Assembly (NCBI GenBank): GCA_015680685.1
Contig: MNCI01010828.1
Coordinates: forward strand, 140,246 to 204,245
DNA from: Gnetum montanum
Taxonomy: Eukaryota; Streptophyta; Gnetopsida; Gnetales; Gnetaceae
DNA length: 64,000 nucleotides
Direction: 5' to 3'
Shown: positions 31,463 to 43,140 of the stretch, piece by piece
Numbering within the stretch: the stretch's first letter is position 1
How the letters are laid out: each line of letters opens with the position of its first letter
The notes under the pieces: model-generated
Databases searched by the model: none
Told to the model about the DNA's origin: nothing
The model's input: the letters and a program-made list of their open reading frames with translations, nothing else
Translations under genes and position numbers: made by a program

Positions 31463-32330
31463 TCCATATGTCAAAAAATCATTGATTAATACTTTGATGT
31501 CATTTCTATGTTTTTGGAAGATGCTTAGTACCAACCTCTAGAAGGTGGCTAGCACATTGCAAAGACTGAAGGGCATTTTCCTATAGGTAAACATTCCTCA
31601 TGGATTGGTGATCATTTTCTCTTGGTCTTCAGGTGCAATGCAAATCTAATTATATCTGATGTATCCATCTAGAAAACTATAATGCTCATGTTTTGTGATG
31701 GTATCTAGGACCTGATCAAAAAATGATAGAGGAAAGTTATCCTTGAAAGTAGTAATGTTCAACATCTAGAAATCAATGTAGACCTACTATTTACCCTCCT
31801 TCTTTGAAAACATCACTAAGAAACTGATCCATTCACTATCCACAATAGGATAGATGAATCCTACCTTTAGAAATTTATCCAACTCTTGCTTAACTACTTT
31901 TTTTAATTTGGGATTAAGCCTTCTTTGGGTTGGCATTGTGGTTTAACTACTGGATCAGCATATATTTGATGTTAACGAATTCTCATATCAATTCTCGTGA
32001 TCTCATTATAAGACCATGCGAATGCCATGGACCATCTATTAAGTACTTCCAACGACTTCCTCTTCTATTCTTCTTTTAGATTAGCATTGATTCTTACCAG
32101 CTTCTTATTGTTTAGGAAAGCATACTCTAATGTTGCTAGTAGGGCTTTTAGTTTTAGTGGTTCTCACTTCATAGTGTCTGGGATCTCCAATTGTCCCTAG
32201 TCTATTTCTTCTTCCTAACTTATACATGGGTAAGAGTGTCTTTTCCTTAATTTCTCTAGCTTATTGGCTTCTTCAACATAGGCACTAACAATTTAATCTT
32301 ATGGTTTCATGTACTTACTAGATTCAGTTT
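31463..32330 (-). pseudogene. Reverse transcriptase of element F, 5' half (broken)
   Basis: Minus strand: GFIYPIVDSEWISFLV, VYIDF, KDNFPLSFFDQVLDTI, HYSFLDGYIRYN, EDQEKM, and IKVLINDFLTYG at the right edge of element E. The catalytic block reads LIND instead of FMDD, so it is dead. It continues, after a loss of about 180 bases, at 20105. Confidence 0.8.
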
Positions 32331-33070
32331 CTTTATCGATGGTTAGCCATTTGGCACCATCTTGCTATGTGGTTGTTGCATATAGATACTTTTGCACACA
32401 TATCTCCTCTATACATTTACTACACATGTTGGTATCTTCTCTTTTGATGGCCCATATTCCCTGCATGCAATTACACCCATTATTTTTGTATGCGGTACAC
32501 GGACCTCTACATCTCTGTATGATACCAGCTTCATCTTCTTTGGAAATCTCCAAGGATAAGTCACAAATTTCAAGCTTAGCATTGATAGTGCTAAGCCAAG
32601 TTCTTTCCATGATAATTGGAAATTCTCCCTTATTTTTACTGACATGAATTACTCTAAAATATGTAGAGTAAGACTAGCCACTGATGGTGGTGATCACATC
32701 ATCCACTTTTCATAGTGGAACTATGATCGACTAGTTTGCAAGCCCTAACCAAATGTTACTCTTCTTTAATGGTGGTAGATTCTAGGCATGATACATGTCC
32801 TGTAAGATTAGGTTCACTCCTGACCTAAAATAAAGTAGAGACTTGCATGGTTTCTACCCTGCTATTTGAAAGTAAACTAAGGGACTTCCTAGATCATTTT
32901 GCTTCTATGGAAATGTTTCTACCTTTATCCAATGAGTAATTATTTTGGTAAGCATGATAGTTGTAATACTTGGAGTTGATGAAGATGGAAGCTTGTTGTG
33001 TTGAAGAGGATTAGATGTAGATGGGGTGGAAGTAGATGTGTTCCACATTTGTCGAACCTTCTTAGGACTC
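32331..33070 (-). pseudogene. Protease region of element F (broken)
   Basis: Minus strand: IMLTKIITHWIKVETFP, then KPCKSLLYFRSGVNLI where relatives have LLDSGSRVNLI, so the active-site Asp is lost. FPIIMERTWLSTINAKLEI and LSLEISKEDEAG follow (32365-32645). Stops throughout. Confidence 0.78.
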
Positions 33071-35473
33071 ATTTGAAAGAATTATCATTTCCTAGGTTGT
33101 TCTTCACATGTAATCACCTCCATGTTAATCATCCATGTTGCACTTTTCTATTGCAATTGAGATAGCAGTTCCCCCTGCATGATAGGAGGTGGCACTAGTG
33201 GTAGAGGATTTAGATGTTGGTTTGAATAACCAACTATTGATGGATGCATGTATGAGTTTGGATATGTCCTTGGCAATGTTGGTCTGTGGTACTCGGTTGG
33301 ATGGTATTATGGAGTTTGAACAATAGCATTTCTAGGACAGATTGGATGTTGCACAAAGTATCCATATGGATCCAGCTACCGATATGGATATTGTTGGCAT
33401 GATGGTAGCATGAACCACGATTGGGGTTATTGACACTACTGATAGTATTGCTTTTGTGGCTATCATAGAGCTCTACTAGGATAGTATGTTGACTGGAAGT
33501 TCTACCTATAGTTACCTTGAGGGTAAGATGATCTTTTGGGCATTTGTTTCTTGAGAAATCTAGGGTTAAGTGCAAATGCCCTTACCATTACTAGATAACA
33601 TCCCTTAGGATGTATGTATTAGCATACAGCACATCCATCCTCATCTTTGGAGCTTATGTCTAAACACTCAGCCTCTATGGCTACTTTGCCCTTTTTTTCA
33701 AAATCTTTCTTCTTTTTCTTTTCCTTTCCTTTTCCAAAGACTTGCTCTATTTTCTCCTCCAAAATCTTCAAGGCTATTGTACATCTCTCAATAACTAAGT
33801 CACACAATTTCTCTACTTGTGCTACTATATCAGTGATAGACTTTTGGATAGGTAGAGTTTTCTTCTGAATTTCCTAATCCAAGGTTTCTTCTTCCTGTGT
33901 GTCACAAACTCTTGCATCCTTTTTCCTGATGGATGGATCTATATTATATTCTTTTTCTGATTCTCTTTTCCTTAATTTACCTTCTTCTTTCACCACTTGG
34001 TCAATCATTCTCTATATTTGATGGATAGTTATTTCAGATAATTGGCCATAGGCATAAGCCCCAAGGGTCTCGTTGGTCTCATTCCATAACCCATCAATAA
34101 TATGCCTTAGCTATTCTTGTTGAGACAATCCATGGCCTAGGCATCTATGCAATAGTAAGTAATACTTGCCCAATGCTACATCAAGGGTTTCATGGATCCC
34201 CTGCTTTCATCCTTGGATTTTTTTCCTTAGATTAGACACTCATGAATAAGTTTGATATTTGTCATTGAATATCTCTAGCATGGTACTCCATCTTCTAATT
34301 GATTTTGGTTCAAGTGATCTATACCAATTCTCAACTTCTTTCACAAGTGTTTGTGGGAACAACTTCAACTTCTGTCAATCACTTTCAATATTTTGTAGGA
34401 TGTAGGCATCATGGAATTCTTAGAGGTGGTGTTGTAGATCGACATTATAACCACCCTCAAATCTGGGCATGTTATTCATGTCAAGTTGTTTGATATGGAT
34501 GTCCCTTACATTGTTGGTTGGTATATGTACAACTTCCTGGATGTTGATCATGCTACATGTTGTCATCAGGGGTTCATCATTGTGAACAAGTTCATGTGCT
34601 CGGTTGTAGCAATGCGCCCTTCTATGTCATACCTTTCTTAATCCTCTCTTTGATCCCTGTGTCTTCTTTGTTCATAGTTTTATCTACGATATCAAAATGT
34701 GGATGATGATCATGGATCCTTCCTTTCTCCCTATCATGGTCTTAGTACCTTTGCCTCCTTCTATCAAAGTCCAATGATGATTATGATGGTGTGGATGAGG
34801 CAGTAGGAGAATGATGTTGGCTTATCCTCCTTTGATGACTCTGGTACTCCTTCTTGTGATGTTCAGTAGAAACTCTTAGCCTTAAGTTCTACCTATACTT
34901 GGAGTGTGTTGCCTCCCTTTGTGGTGTCTTTGCTAGAGTGGAATGTAGTTGAACTTTGATAGGCTCCTCAAGTCTAATGATACATGTTTTTTAAGGCTCT
35001 TCATGATTTTGGTGGAGTTGTTTTGTAATAAATGCATCACCATCTAGTTCTTCCAAGATAATAGAAGTGCTAACCTGCTTTCCTTTGTTGTGTACATGCT
35101 TGATTTACATTGCAACATCTCTCCTCATCTATTCCTTCATGGGTTCATAGGGCCTTATCATATGGTTTGTCACATGGTACCCTTCTTAGATGTGGTTTAG
35201 ATTCATTTCCCTTAAGGAAGTTTGGAGCATGTTAAGTGCTACATGATCTAGAGGCAAGACTATGTTGCCTTGTATGTCTCTTCACCTCATTTGACTATCC
35301 TAATGAAAGATGAAAGTAAAATCTAGATGATAAGGATCAATGTGAGCATTAGTGATTCTTGTTTGCATTGTCATCCCCCATTATTCTTTATCGCCAATTC
35401 TATCATTGCCTCTATATGGTTCATTGATAGGTGGTGATTGATCATTTGGTGAATCCATGTTGTTATTTTCAGC
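33071..35473 (-). pseudogene. gag: gag of element F (broken)
   Basis: Minus-strand frame from ATG near 35473 with MDSPNDQSPPINEPYRG. The core (about 34540-34000) has MNNMPRFEGGYNVDLQHHL, LKLFPQTLVKEVENWYRSLE and RRWSTMLEIFNDKYQTYS. Lys/Glu-rich text (33619-33807) precedes the compact motif CAVC..IHPKGC at 33599-33642, then a Tyr/Pro/Gln-rich tail. The start is the first Met after the degraded PBS that keeps the leader spacing. Confidence 0.8.
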
Positions 35474-35586
35474 TATTTAGTTAAGTGTTCTTAATTATTT
35501 AGAATTATTAAAAGCTTATGAATTTGACTTTGGATTTCTGATACAATGAACTTTAGAAAATCAATTACTCAACATACATTGACTTG

Positions 35587-35604
35587 TCCCTCGCAATAGT
35601 GTTA
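35587..35604 (-). other. Degraded primer binding site of element F
   Basis: On the minus strand TAACACTATTGCGAGGGA follows the LTR end and one T. It matches the tRNA-Asp site with several transitions. Confidence 0.6.
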
Positions 35605-35605
35605 A

Positions 35606-36450
35606 TGATGAGTGGTGAAGCAATCCAACACCCAACCATATAAATCACAAGTGCTCACACATGACTAGATCGTAATGCATGGATGTGGCAATGTTAATAT
35701 GCTAGCAATTGGTTTAAGTTCAAGACCGTTGTCTTCCCACGTGGAGTTAGTGAAATCTATGTGTATGATTTAGCTCACAGTGAGGTATATGATATATGAT
35801 GTTGGTAGGCCATCATTACTCCTAGCAAACATAATGGAAATGGAAATGATTTCTAAATCCAAGTAAAACAAGTAAACGGATCTATTCTAGCCTATGGCAA
35901 CGAGCATCTATTCCTAATCTTCCATACACACCTTGGGCTTTGTGTAACTACTACTAGGATACCAATTATACCATTGTTGGGTGTACCAAGTGATAGCACT
36001 ACTAGGTTACTAAGCAATTACACCTAAGTGCTTGAGATCAATCGTACTCATTCTACTTAATAACAACAATAATAGTAAAGTGCATGGAATAGTAAAACAT
36101 TAACTAGGAAAATAGTAAACATTATGCTAAGTCAAAACAGTAAACTATGAGAATGCTGCAATAGTGAAAAATAGTTTGATCTTTAATTTCGGTCATACTT
36201 GTGCCCAAGTACAAGATTTTTGAACAACGACACCATTGACTAAGTCATACTACACTGTGGGCATTCACACTTTTAAGTGCTAGATTTTGAAAACAAATTG
36301 AAAGAGTTTTGTTACTATGGAATGAAAACTTATGTAGATCTGTACACCTAAGTGTTGTATTGATAGGCTACACACATCCTACAATATCCTATCTACAATG
36401 ACATAGCATGTGCTATGATATTGAATAAACAACTAAATGTGACTTTATCA
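35606..36450 (-). repeat. 5' LTR of element F (LTR-II-like)
   Basis: The minus-strand end reads ...CCACTCATCA before the PBS. Its U3/R text CAATACAACACTTAGGTG aligns to AAATACAACACCTAGGCAC of LTR-II. The start is taken as TGATAAAG, read from 36450. An altered TATA (CCTATCAATAC) is near 36360. Confidence 0.72.
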
Positions 36451-37094
36451 CCAGGTCATGCTTTGGATGTTACTTTTAACTAAGAAGAATTGTAAGTGAG
36501 AAAGCAAGATTGGTAGTGGTCTACTACATCCCCTACGATTCTAAAGTTGTAAAGGCATAAGGAATCCTCTGCTCCTTATACTTTTGAAACTATATTAGCA
36601 TGGCGATTCCATATACTAATTAAGAGAACTTAAATCTTTCATCTTCTAGCCCACTTGGTAAAACCATGTTTGAGATGGTTTCATAAACTTAACTTTGGGA
36701 TAATGACCTTGCAAATAATTATAATATAGATACACCCCAAGATGTATAGTCCAATTAGAACTTTATAAATAACCCACAACTTAGAGCTGTCAAATTAATC
36801 TTACTACTAAGATAATACTTTAGTTTAACCTATAACATTATTGCTTACGTCTATACATATGCAACATCTATACAAATATGCAATGATAATTTAAAAGGCC
36901 CACCAAGTAGTCTCTATGGTATCTTCTTGAGTATAATGAAGAGGTGAATAACTAGTTTGATGTAGCTTTGTTTATTAACTCCACCAATATTGATCCTAAT
37001 CCTGAATACAAAAGGAGGGTTAACATCAGGTTAGCAACTAGCTATGAAACATCAAATTTTACAAATGCTATGATATTCCTAAAATTGTAAATAA

Positions 37095-37180
37095 ATAGAG
37101 ATATGCTCTTCATAGAGACGCATAGCAAAAAAGAACTCATGTAGCCAACCCCATTTTGTTGATACAAGGCTAGGATGATG
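37095..37180 (+). repeat. 3' end of a plant RTE-type LINE or related SINE (fragment)
   Basis: GAACTCATGTAGCCAACCCC, then TTTTGTTGATACAAGGCT and GATGATGATGAT, resemble the common 3' end of plant RTE LINEs and SINEs that copy it (GTAGCCGACCCC...GGGATAAGGCTT plus a trinucleotide tail). No coding part remains. Confidence 0.5.
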
Positions 37181-37543
37181 ATGATAAAGCAGATTTGCTA
37201 TTGTTGTATGACACATCACACTCCTCAAATTTATTACCAAGTCTCAAGATGCTAACCATTGTTTTGGGCAATCAATTTAAACAACAGGTGATCTCCTTTG
37301 ATGTGTCACTAGTGTCAGTGATTCATGGTTTGATTCATAGTCCCATTGTTGCCCAACAATAGTACCCAAGTAATCGTGGGACCAATATTACTAGTGTAAA
37401 TAAAATCAAATCCACCAACTTATTGCAATAAAATTGCTAGCCTTATGGTAAATTGTTTGAATTTCATGTATTAGATTGCAATTCAGACCTTTCTTTGAAT
37501 CTTTTTTTTACCACCTCCTCCTTGAATCTTTTATTCATACTTA

Positions 37544-37806
37544 TTTGAATTTCTTTTTCCACTTTGTCCTTGACTCTTTTATTCCCACATGCTATGAATT
37601 TTGTAGTTTCAAAAAAAATTATGTTCCCAAGTATCTTTATTCTTGCTATAGAGATGGAGTAAAAAAAAAAAAATTATGCTTCTTTGAATTTCTTGTTCCA
37701 CTTCATCCTGGAATCTTTGATTCCTGCATAGACAGTGATCTTTGTAGTTTTAGAAATAAAATTATGTTCCCAATTATCTTTATTCTTGCTGCAGAGACAA
37801 AGTAAA
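37544..37806 (+). repeat. Tandem duplication, period 139
   Basis: Two copies of about 124 bases share TTTGAATTTCTT, TTTGTAGTTT and AATTATGTTCCCAA..TATC, and differ by substitutions and an A-run length change. Confidence 0.7.
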
Positions 37807-38799
37807 AGAAAAAAAACTACAAAAACGGAGTAAAACAAATTGCAATTTTGCAAGCTATTGACCATTTTTCTATTAATGCAAAAATAGCAGAAGAAAATTG
37901 TGTGCAGTTGTTTCAACTCCTACTGTGCTATAGACACAGCTTTTTAAAAAATTAGATCTTGATCCTAGCATGGTTGTATCCATCTTCCCTAATCTAGTCT
38001 ACGTGACTATGAATTTCTTGCTTGATGTTGCTTGTTTGCCATGGCATAGGAGATTGCAGGCTGTTTAAACTGCTCCATTTCCATTCCTGCAATTTATGTT
38101 TATAACATCGTAAATCTTGAAGAAAGATAAGAAAAACATTATTTCCTTGTGCGAAGTCTTGGTAGCGCGAGTTTGATGGACATCCACTCGCTAAGGACCA
38201 GTTTCGTTATCATTATAAGCAATACCATATAACATTCTCATTAGAAGTTACTATTTGAATACCATCAGAGCTTAGATATATATACATAGCTCTAGGAATT
38301 ACACAAACATTATTGATATTTTTACATTTAGATATTGTGTGCACGGAAGGAATAATCTGTGAACATATGGTACTTTACATTTGATTCCGCAGTATTTCAT
38401 TATGCCGTATCATGTTACAATCCAAACTTTAAAACAACGCCAGTGTTTCGGGTCTGTACATGAATATAATTTGCACTGGTTCTTGCGTCAATTCAAAATC
38501 ACTTCTATATGATTTCTATTTGCGTGTTAAAAAAACATTATTAAGAGTTTCCTGTTTTGCAATTTTGAGTAAATAGGATAGTAACGAGAGGGATGAATCC
38601 CGAATCAACAGGTACAACAGCAGTATTATCATGGAAGATAGAAGATCCTTAAGCAAAACAGATAAACACTTAGACCAATGAAAAAAACCCAAGGATCTTT
38701 ACATAGCATTGAAACCAAAAACTAAAAAATAGTCATGTGCAATATCATAAAGTTCATTTAAAACAAAGAGTATACATATTTAGAAAAACAAAAAAACAC

Positions 38800-40989
38800 A
38801 AAGTTTACAGGCAGCACATTAGCTCATCCCACAAGTAGTCACTAATGTTAAACGTCATCGTGCATTCATGCCTCTTTCCACAAGTGAAAGTTAGTGAATG
38901 CTTTTAAAACATTTAAAGAGTTTTGGCATTTTGCACAAAAAATGGAAGCATTCTACTTGAGCCAAACCTCCTAAGCAACTTATACCCATAATGAAATCTC
39001 ATGCAAGTGGCTTTGAATGATGGGCTCTTTTGTAATCATTACCTAACACTGATCTTACATGATCCCAATCCACATAAGCACAAATCGACTTACAACTTTT
39101 GTAAACAAACATTCTTTGAAAAGGTGTGTCACAATTTCAATCTTTTTATAATAACGGATACACTGGGAAGCCATGGCAAAACCCTATTGTTGGCATTTTT
39201 CTTGAGTGAGCATTGCAAGATGAGCCATTAGCCAAGCAAAAAATCCCATCTTTGGTCAATCATGCAACCTCCAAATAAGGTCTCATTCCCTTACTTTGGC
39301 AAAAGATTGCCTATAAAGACATGAGATCCATTGTATGTGGTTTGTTGAAGCAAAATGCAAGTCATGGGCTAAATTAGGGGAGTTTGTCTTTTAAGGATGT
39401 CAAGAATTTTGTTAAATTAGCCATATCTATTAACGTCATGACAGATTATTGGAATTTTCCACTACCCCCTATTGAACCAATCCTTTACACGTGCCCCTAG
39501 AGCTCGGTGCAATAGGGTGATTGCTTGAAAAAAATCTTCCCTAATCATTTTGTGATAAGCTTATCCTATTGGAAGACCTTCCATAAGAATGGTTGCTTCT
39601 CCAAATTTTCAACAACCAAGCAACTAAAGGAAAGTCTATCCTCTCCTACTGGTTTTTCATATCTCCAAGGCTTTGGCTAGGAAAGTCCACATATTAGAAT
39701 AGCACATCCAAAGATAATTAACCTAAGGCTTGTCCACCCGAGATCAAACTTACCAAGCTAGCTTAGCAACTAAAATACAAGCATGTCTTCTGAAATCCTG
39801 AAGTCCATAACCACCTGCATGAACTGGGATCGCTACCTTATCCCAAGTAATCAAATGAAATCATTCATGCTCCACCATACTAGACCAAAGGAAATTCCTC
39901 ACAATCTAATTGACTTGCAACACAAATTAGGCTAGAAGATTGACAACCAATGCATTATAAATGAGAATGCTTGAGAGAATAGATTCAGCTAGAGTCAACT
40001 TACTAGTGGAAGATAGAAACATACTTCTCCAAGAGCCTAACTTATTTTGCATCTTTCCCAACACTCCCTCCTAATTGTTAGCTAATTTTTAGATGCAAAA
40101 TAGAGGCTACCCCAAATAGGTAGTTGAAAGCGAGCCAATAGTACATCCAAAAATACACCTTATATGCTTAAATCTTTCTATTGGGCACCCCACATGGAAA
40201 AGCTTTGCCTTATTCCAATTGACTTCAAGCCCTGTTGACTAACAAAATCCATCCAATGCCAACATTACTTTTCTAGTTTCAAGGATAGATGTCGAGAAAA
40301 AAATCATCATGTGCTTTGCATATTCAAGAGTACAAAGATTCTAGGGAAATGGGAACATGACATTTAGCTCTCTAATTTATTTGCAAAGGTTATCAGAAAC
40401 AATAGCAAAGAGATATGGTGATAAAGAATCATCTTACTTAAGGTTGTATCCTAGGCAAAATTGCTGAAATAGTTGTCCATTTAGGAAAACTTGAAATCTA
40501 ATTGTAAAAAGCATGAATCTGATCATCTCACATAACCCTCTACAAAATCTTAACACCTTCAAGATGAAAAGTAATGCATCATAATCCACCTTATCATATG
40601 CTTTTGATAAATCAAGTTTGAGAAAGCAAATCTCTTGTTTTTGATTGTAAGTCTAATGAAAAGCCTTATTTGCCACAATGAAAGTATCAATAATGTTCCT
40701 TTGAGAGATGAATCATGATTGATTTACCTCTGTGATATTAACTAGCAAGGACTTTAGTTGATTTCCCAAAAGCTTGGAAAAATTTTTATATAAACTATTT
40801 CAAAGATTAATATGCTTGTAATCGCTACCTCCTCCTTCTTGGATAGCAAAATAGTGGGGGTATTATACTAGGCTTTTGGAAAAGTATCATACTTGAATCC
40901 TACTCGAAAAAGATCCTCAAAATCATTTTCAATGACATCTCAATATGCTTTAATGCATTCAAAGTTCTAACCATCCAATCCAAACATCT
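38800..40989 (-). pseudogene. L1-type LINE ORF2 fragment (RT and zinc-knuckle end)
   Basis: Minus-strand blocks in LINE order: GLDG at the junction (the PGPDG position), WDVIENDFEDLF, TPTILLSKKE, EICFLKLDLSKAYDKVDYDALL (+ strand 40560-40620), and SLSPYLFAIVSD. The catalytic box reads YAKHMMIFF (40307-40324) instead of YADD. ETRKVMLALDGFC, the IRNFLWSSM region and a C-terminal zf-RVT-like part with HLFKECLF (about 39150) follow. Many stops and frameshifts. The endonuclease domain is not seen; the text stops at the tRNA-like sequence. The 3' end is approximate. Confidence 0.75.
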
Positions 40990-41054
40990 TATAGTGGTAA
41001 GTATTCTCGCCTGTCACATGGGCGACTTAGGTTTGATCCCTGGCTACGGCGCCA
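40990..41054 (+). tRNA. Copy of mature tRNA-Asp(GUC), nt ~11 to 3' CCA, fused to LTR
   Basis: From TATAGTGGTAAGTATTC through anticodon stem-loop CGCCTGTCAC (anticodon GTC) and T-arm GGTTTGATCCC to CTACGGCGCCA, it follows plant tRNA-Asp with about nine differences, nearly all transitions. The first 10 nucleotides of the tRNA are absent. It ends in CCA, which plant nuclear tRNA genes do not encode. One base later the reversed U5 end of an LTR begins. It is not a working tRNA gene; it looks like a primer copied into DNA. Confidence 0.8.
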
Positions 41055-41055
41055 A

Positions 41056-41692
41056 TGATGAGTGGCGTGGTACCCCTACACTCAACCATATGAATACAAG
41101 TGTTTCATGCATGATCCGGTTGAACTCCTCAAACGGGCTAGTTGTGGTATCCAGACAATTACTTGTAGATCACAGTTTGATGTCTTCCCACCTAGACTAG
41201 TATTAGCTTTTTCACGTATGGTTTAGTCTAGAGTGAGGTGTATGATGTGTTCCTACACTAATGCTACTCCTGGGTATGATGGTAAATAATATCGACTAAA
41301 CTAGGAGAGAGTGTGAGTGAGAGAGAATCTAACTAGCCTAAGTGCGATGAGCATCCATTCCTTAATCATCTGTATACATCTTGGACCTCGTGCATGACTA
41401 CCATTGGGATTACCAAGCACATGGCCTAAGTACGCTACTGGGTTACCAATTAGTCACACTTAAATGCTCGTGATTCAGTCATACTCATTTTTCATTACTA
41501 GGAGATAAGGGTAGAGAGATATTAACTAGGGAAGCAATAAATGACAATAACAATTAAACCATTAAGCTAAGTGGATGCTGCAATGATGAAGTAATCTTGA
41601 TCTTTATTGTCGGTCATGTGCATGTCCAAGTACGTCACACTCGAATAAGGTTGCCATACAATTACAATCATCACATTGTAGGCATGCACTGA
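41056..41692 (-). repeat. LTR-II-type R/U5 fragment joined to tRNA
   Basis: Starts at 41056 with the reverse complement of the CTCATCA end and follows LTR-II (CACGTATGGTTTAGTCTAGAGTGAGG). It ends in a GAGA-rich tract at about 41692. U3 and TATA are missing; the preserved part corresponds roughly to late R plus U5. Confidence 0.75.
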
Positions 41693-43140
41693 GAGAAAAG
41701 GGTTGAGAGGAAAAAATAGACGTGTTGTTGTAGATGCCAAGATTGTGCCTTCCATTTTCCATCCATAACCACACCATCAATCTTGTTCCTTTCACAATTG
41801 TTCCAACACCAGTCCATCCTAAGTGTTTCCTCTAGGTCTAGTCCATTGCTGTATGATTGTCATCTACACACACAACACAGTCACCTATGAGCAAGGATAA
41901 GTAAATCACAATACAGTTGATACCTTACCTCGGTGTAAGTTCCATTGGCTGAGTTGTGATATGGCTAATACGAATTCTAGAGATATAACATTGGTGACTA
42001 TTCAAGGTCTAGGGGTTAGGAAAAATTGAAAAAATTGGACCAAGGCCCCCATGACTAAGAGTGATCCTCCGGTAGTGATAGAATGGAAAAAGATAAGGAA
42101 TAAGAAAGATGGAGAAAACGAAATAATGGCAACACCTATAAAATGGATGTTAGAGATGGAAATGAACAAAACAAATGTTGATTGCGGGAATTTTTAAGGG
42201 AAAGAAGTTAACTGATGCATCAAATAAGAATGCGAGTGGGTTCTCCCCAAAGTAGGTGCATGCCTTTTATGCCCTGATAGTCCCACATTCAAAGAGTCTG
42301 TAGGCTTTGGAAATGTCATTTGGAAGTAAGAGTTAAAGTCTTAACCATAAGAATTCACCAAAAAGAAAAAAATGCATCAACCAAAATATAGACTACTGAT
42401 ACAACCGACAATGAGGTGGAAAATGGAGAAAGAATGATGAGGACAAGAGAATGGAATGGAGTCCCAAGAATAAGGTGGTGTACAGCCCCTTGTGTATGTG
42501 TGGTTAATGTGATTAAGTAGATCTCATTCCAAATCTAGCCTCAAACAATCCACATCCATTAAGTTCGCATTCATACACTTGGCCAATCCATCCACTTGAA
42601 GTAANCTAAGAGAATAGCCAGCACACATGCATCAAATCCCTTTGAAGTCACACCCTTTTCAGTCTTTGAGTCCTTCCTTAGTTTGAGAAATGCCCAATCA
42701 CCAATTTGTTAATAGTTTTATTATTAAAGAAAGGGACTGTATAGTTCCAAGCAAAGAGAGACCATAGAAATTCATGGATGCATGGATGATGTGGACTCAT
42801 TTCCTATTATATCAAAAGAACCATACTTTAGTATCAACATTATAACTCAAAGGTAAAGACCAAACATTAGCAATCCATAGAACACAATTCATACCACCAT
42901 TAGGAGCACTTATTAGGTGATGAATCTAAAAAATCAAAACAACAGACAAAGAGAAAAATAAGAACAAAAAAAAATAGAATAAATAGTCACAAAAAGAAAT
43001 GAAAAAGTATAGACGATGTTGTAAAACAAAAACAACAAAAGTTAAAGAAATTTGTAAAACAAAAACTTAAAATGGAATTGAGGGCCTCAAATGGTTAGCA
43101 GAGGTGGTTGTCTCCCCCATGACTGAGTTGGAAGGGGGAG
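41693..43140 (-). other. Non-coding tail of element A
   Basis: Collinear with the tail of B (46120-47740), including GTTCCAACACCAGTCCATCC and the CCCCCATGACTAAGAG block. About 290 bases holding the hairpin are missing at the single N (42605). Minus-strand TTTTTGTTTTAC units occur near 43025-43065. No gene. Confidence 0.7.

Larger units (their letters stand above)
36451..38790. other. Unassigned AT-rich DNA with repeat fragments
   Basis: No gene is supported. It holds a LINE/SINE-type 3' tail (37095-37180) and an imperfect tandem duplication (37544-37667 and 37683-37806). The open frames at 37476-37805 are by-products of that duplication and low complexity. The rest looks like old non-coding or host DNA. 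Confidence 0.5.

Noticed and set aside
37476-37916. Phe-rich ORFs
   Set aside because: They arise from an AT-rich tandem duplication with A and T runs.
40990-41054. A functional nuclear tRNA-Asp gene
   Set aside because: The first 10 nucleotides are missing, the acceptor stem cannot form, stem positions are mutated, and CCA is present in the DNA.
40994-41200. 68-codon ORF starting MVSILACHMGD across the tRNA/LTR junction
   Set aside because: It only reads through the tRNA copy into reversed LTR sequence; no domain and no independent support.
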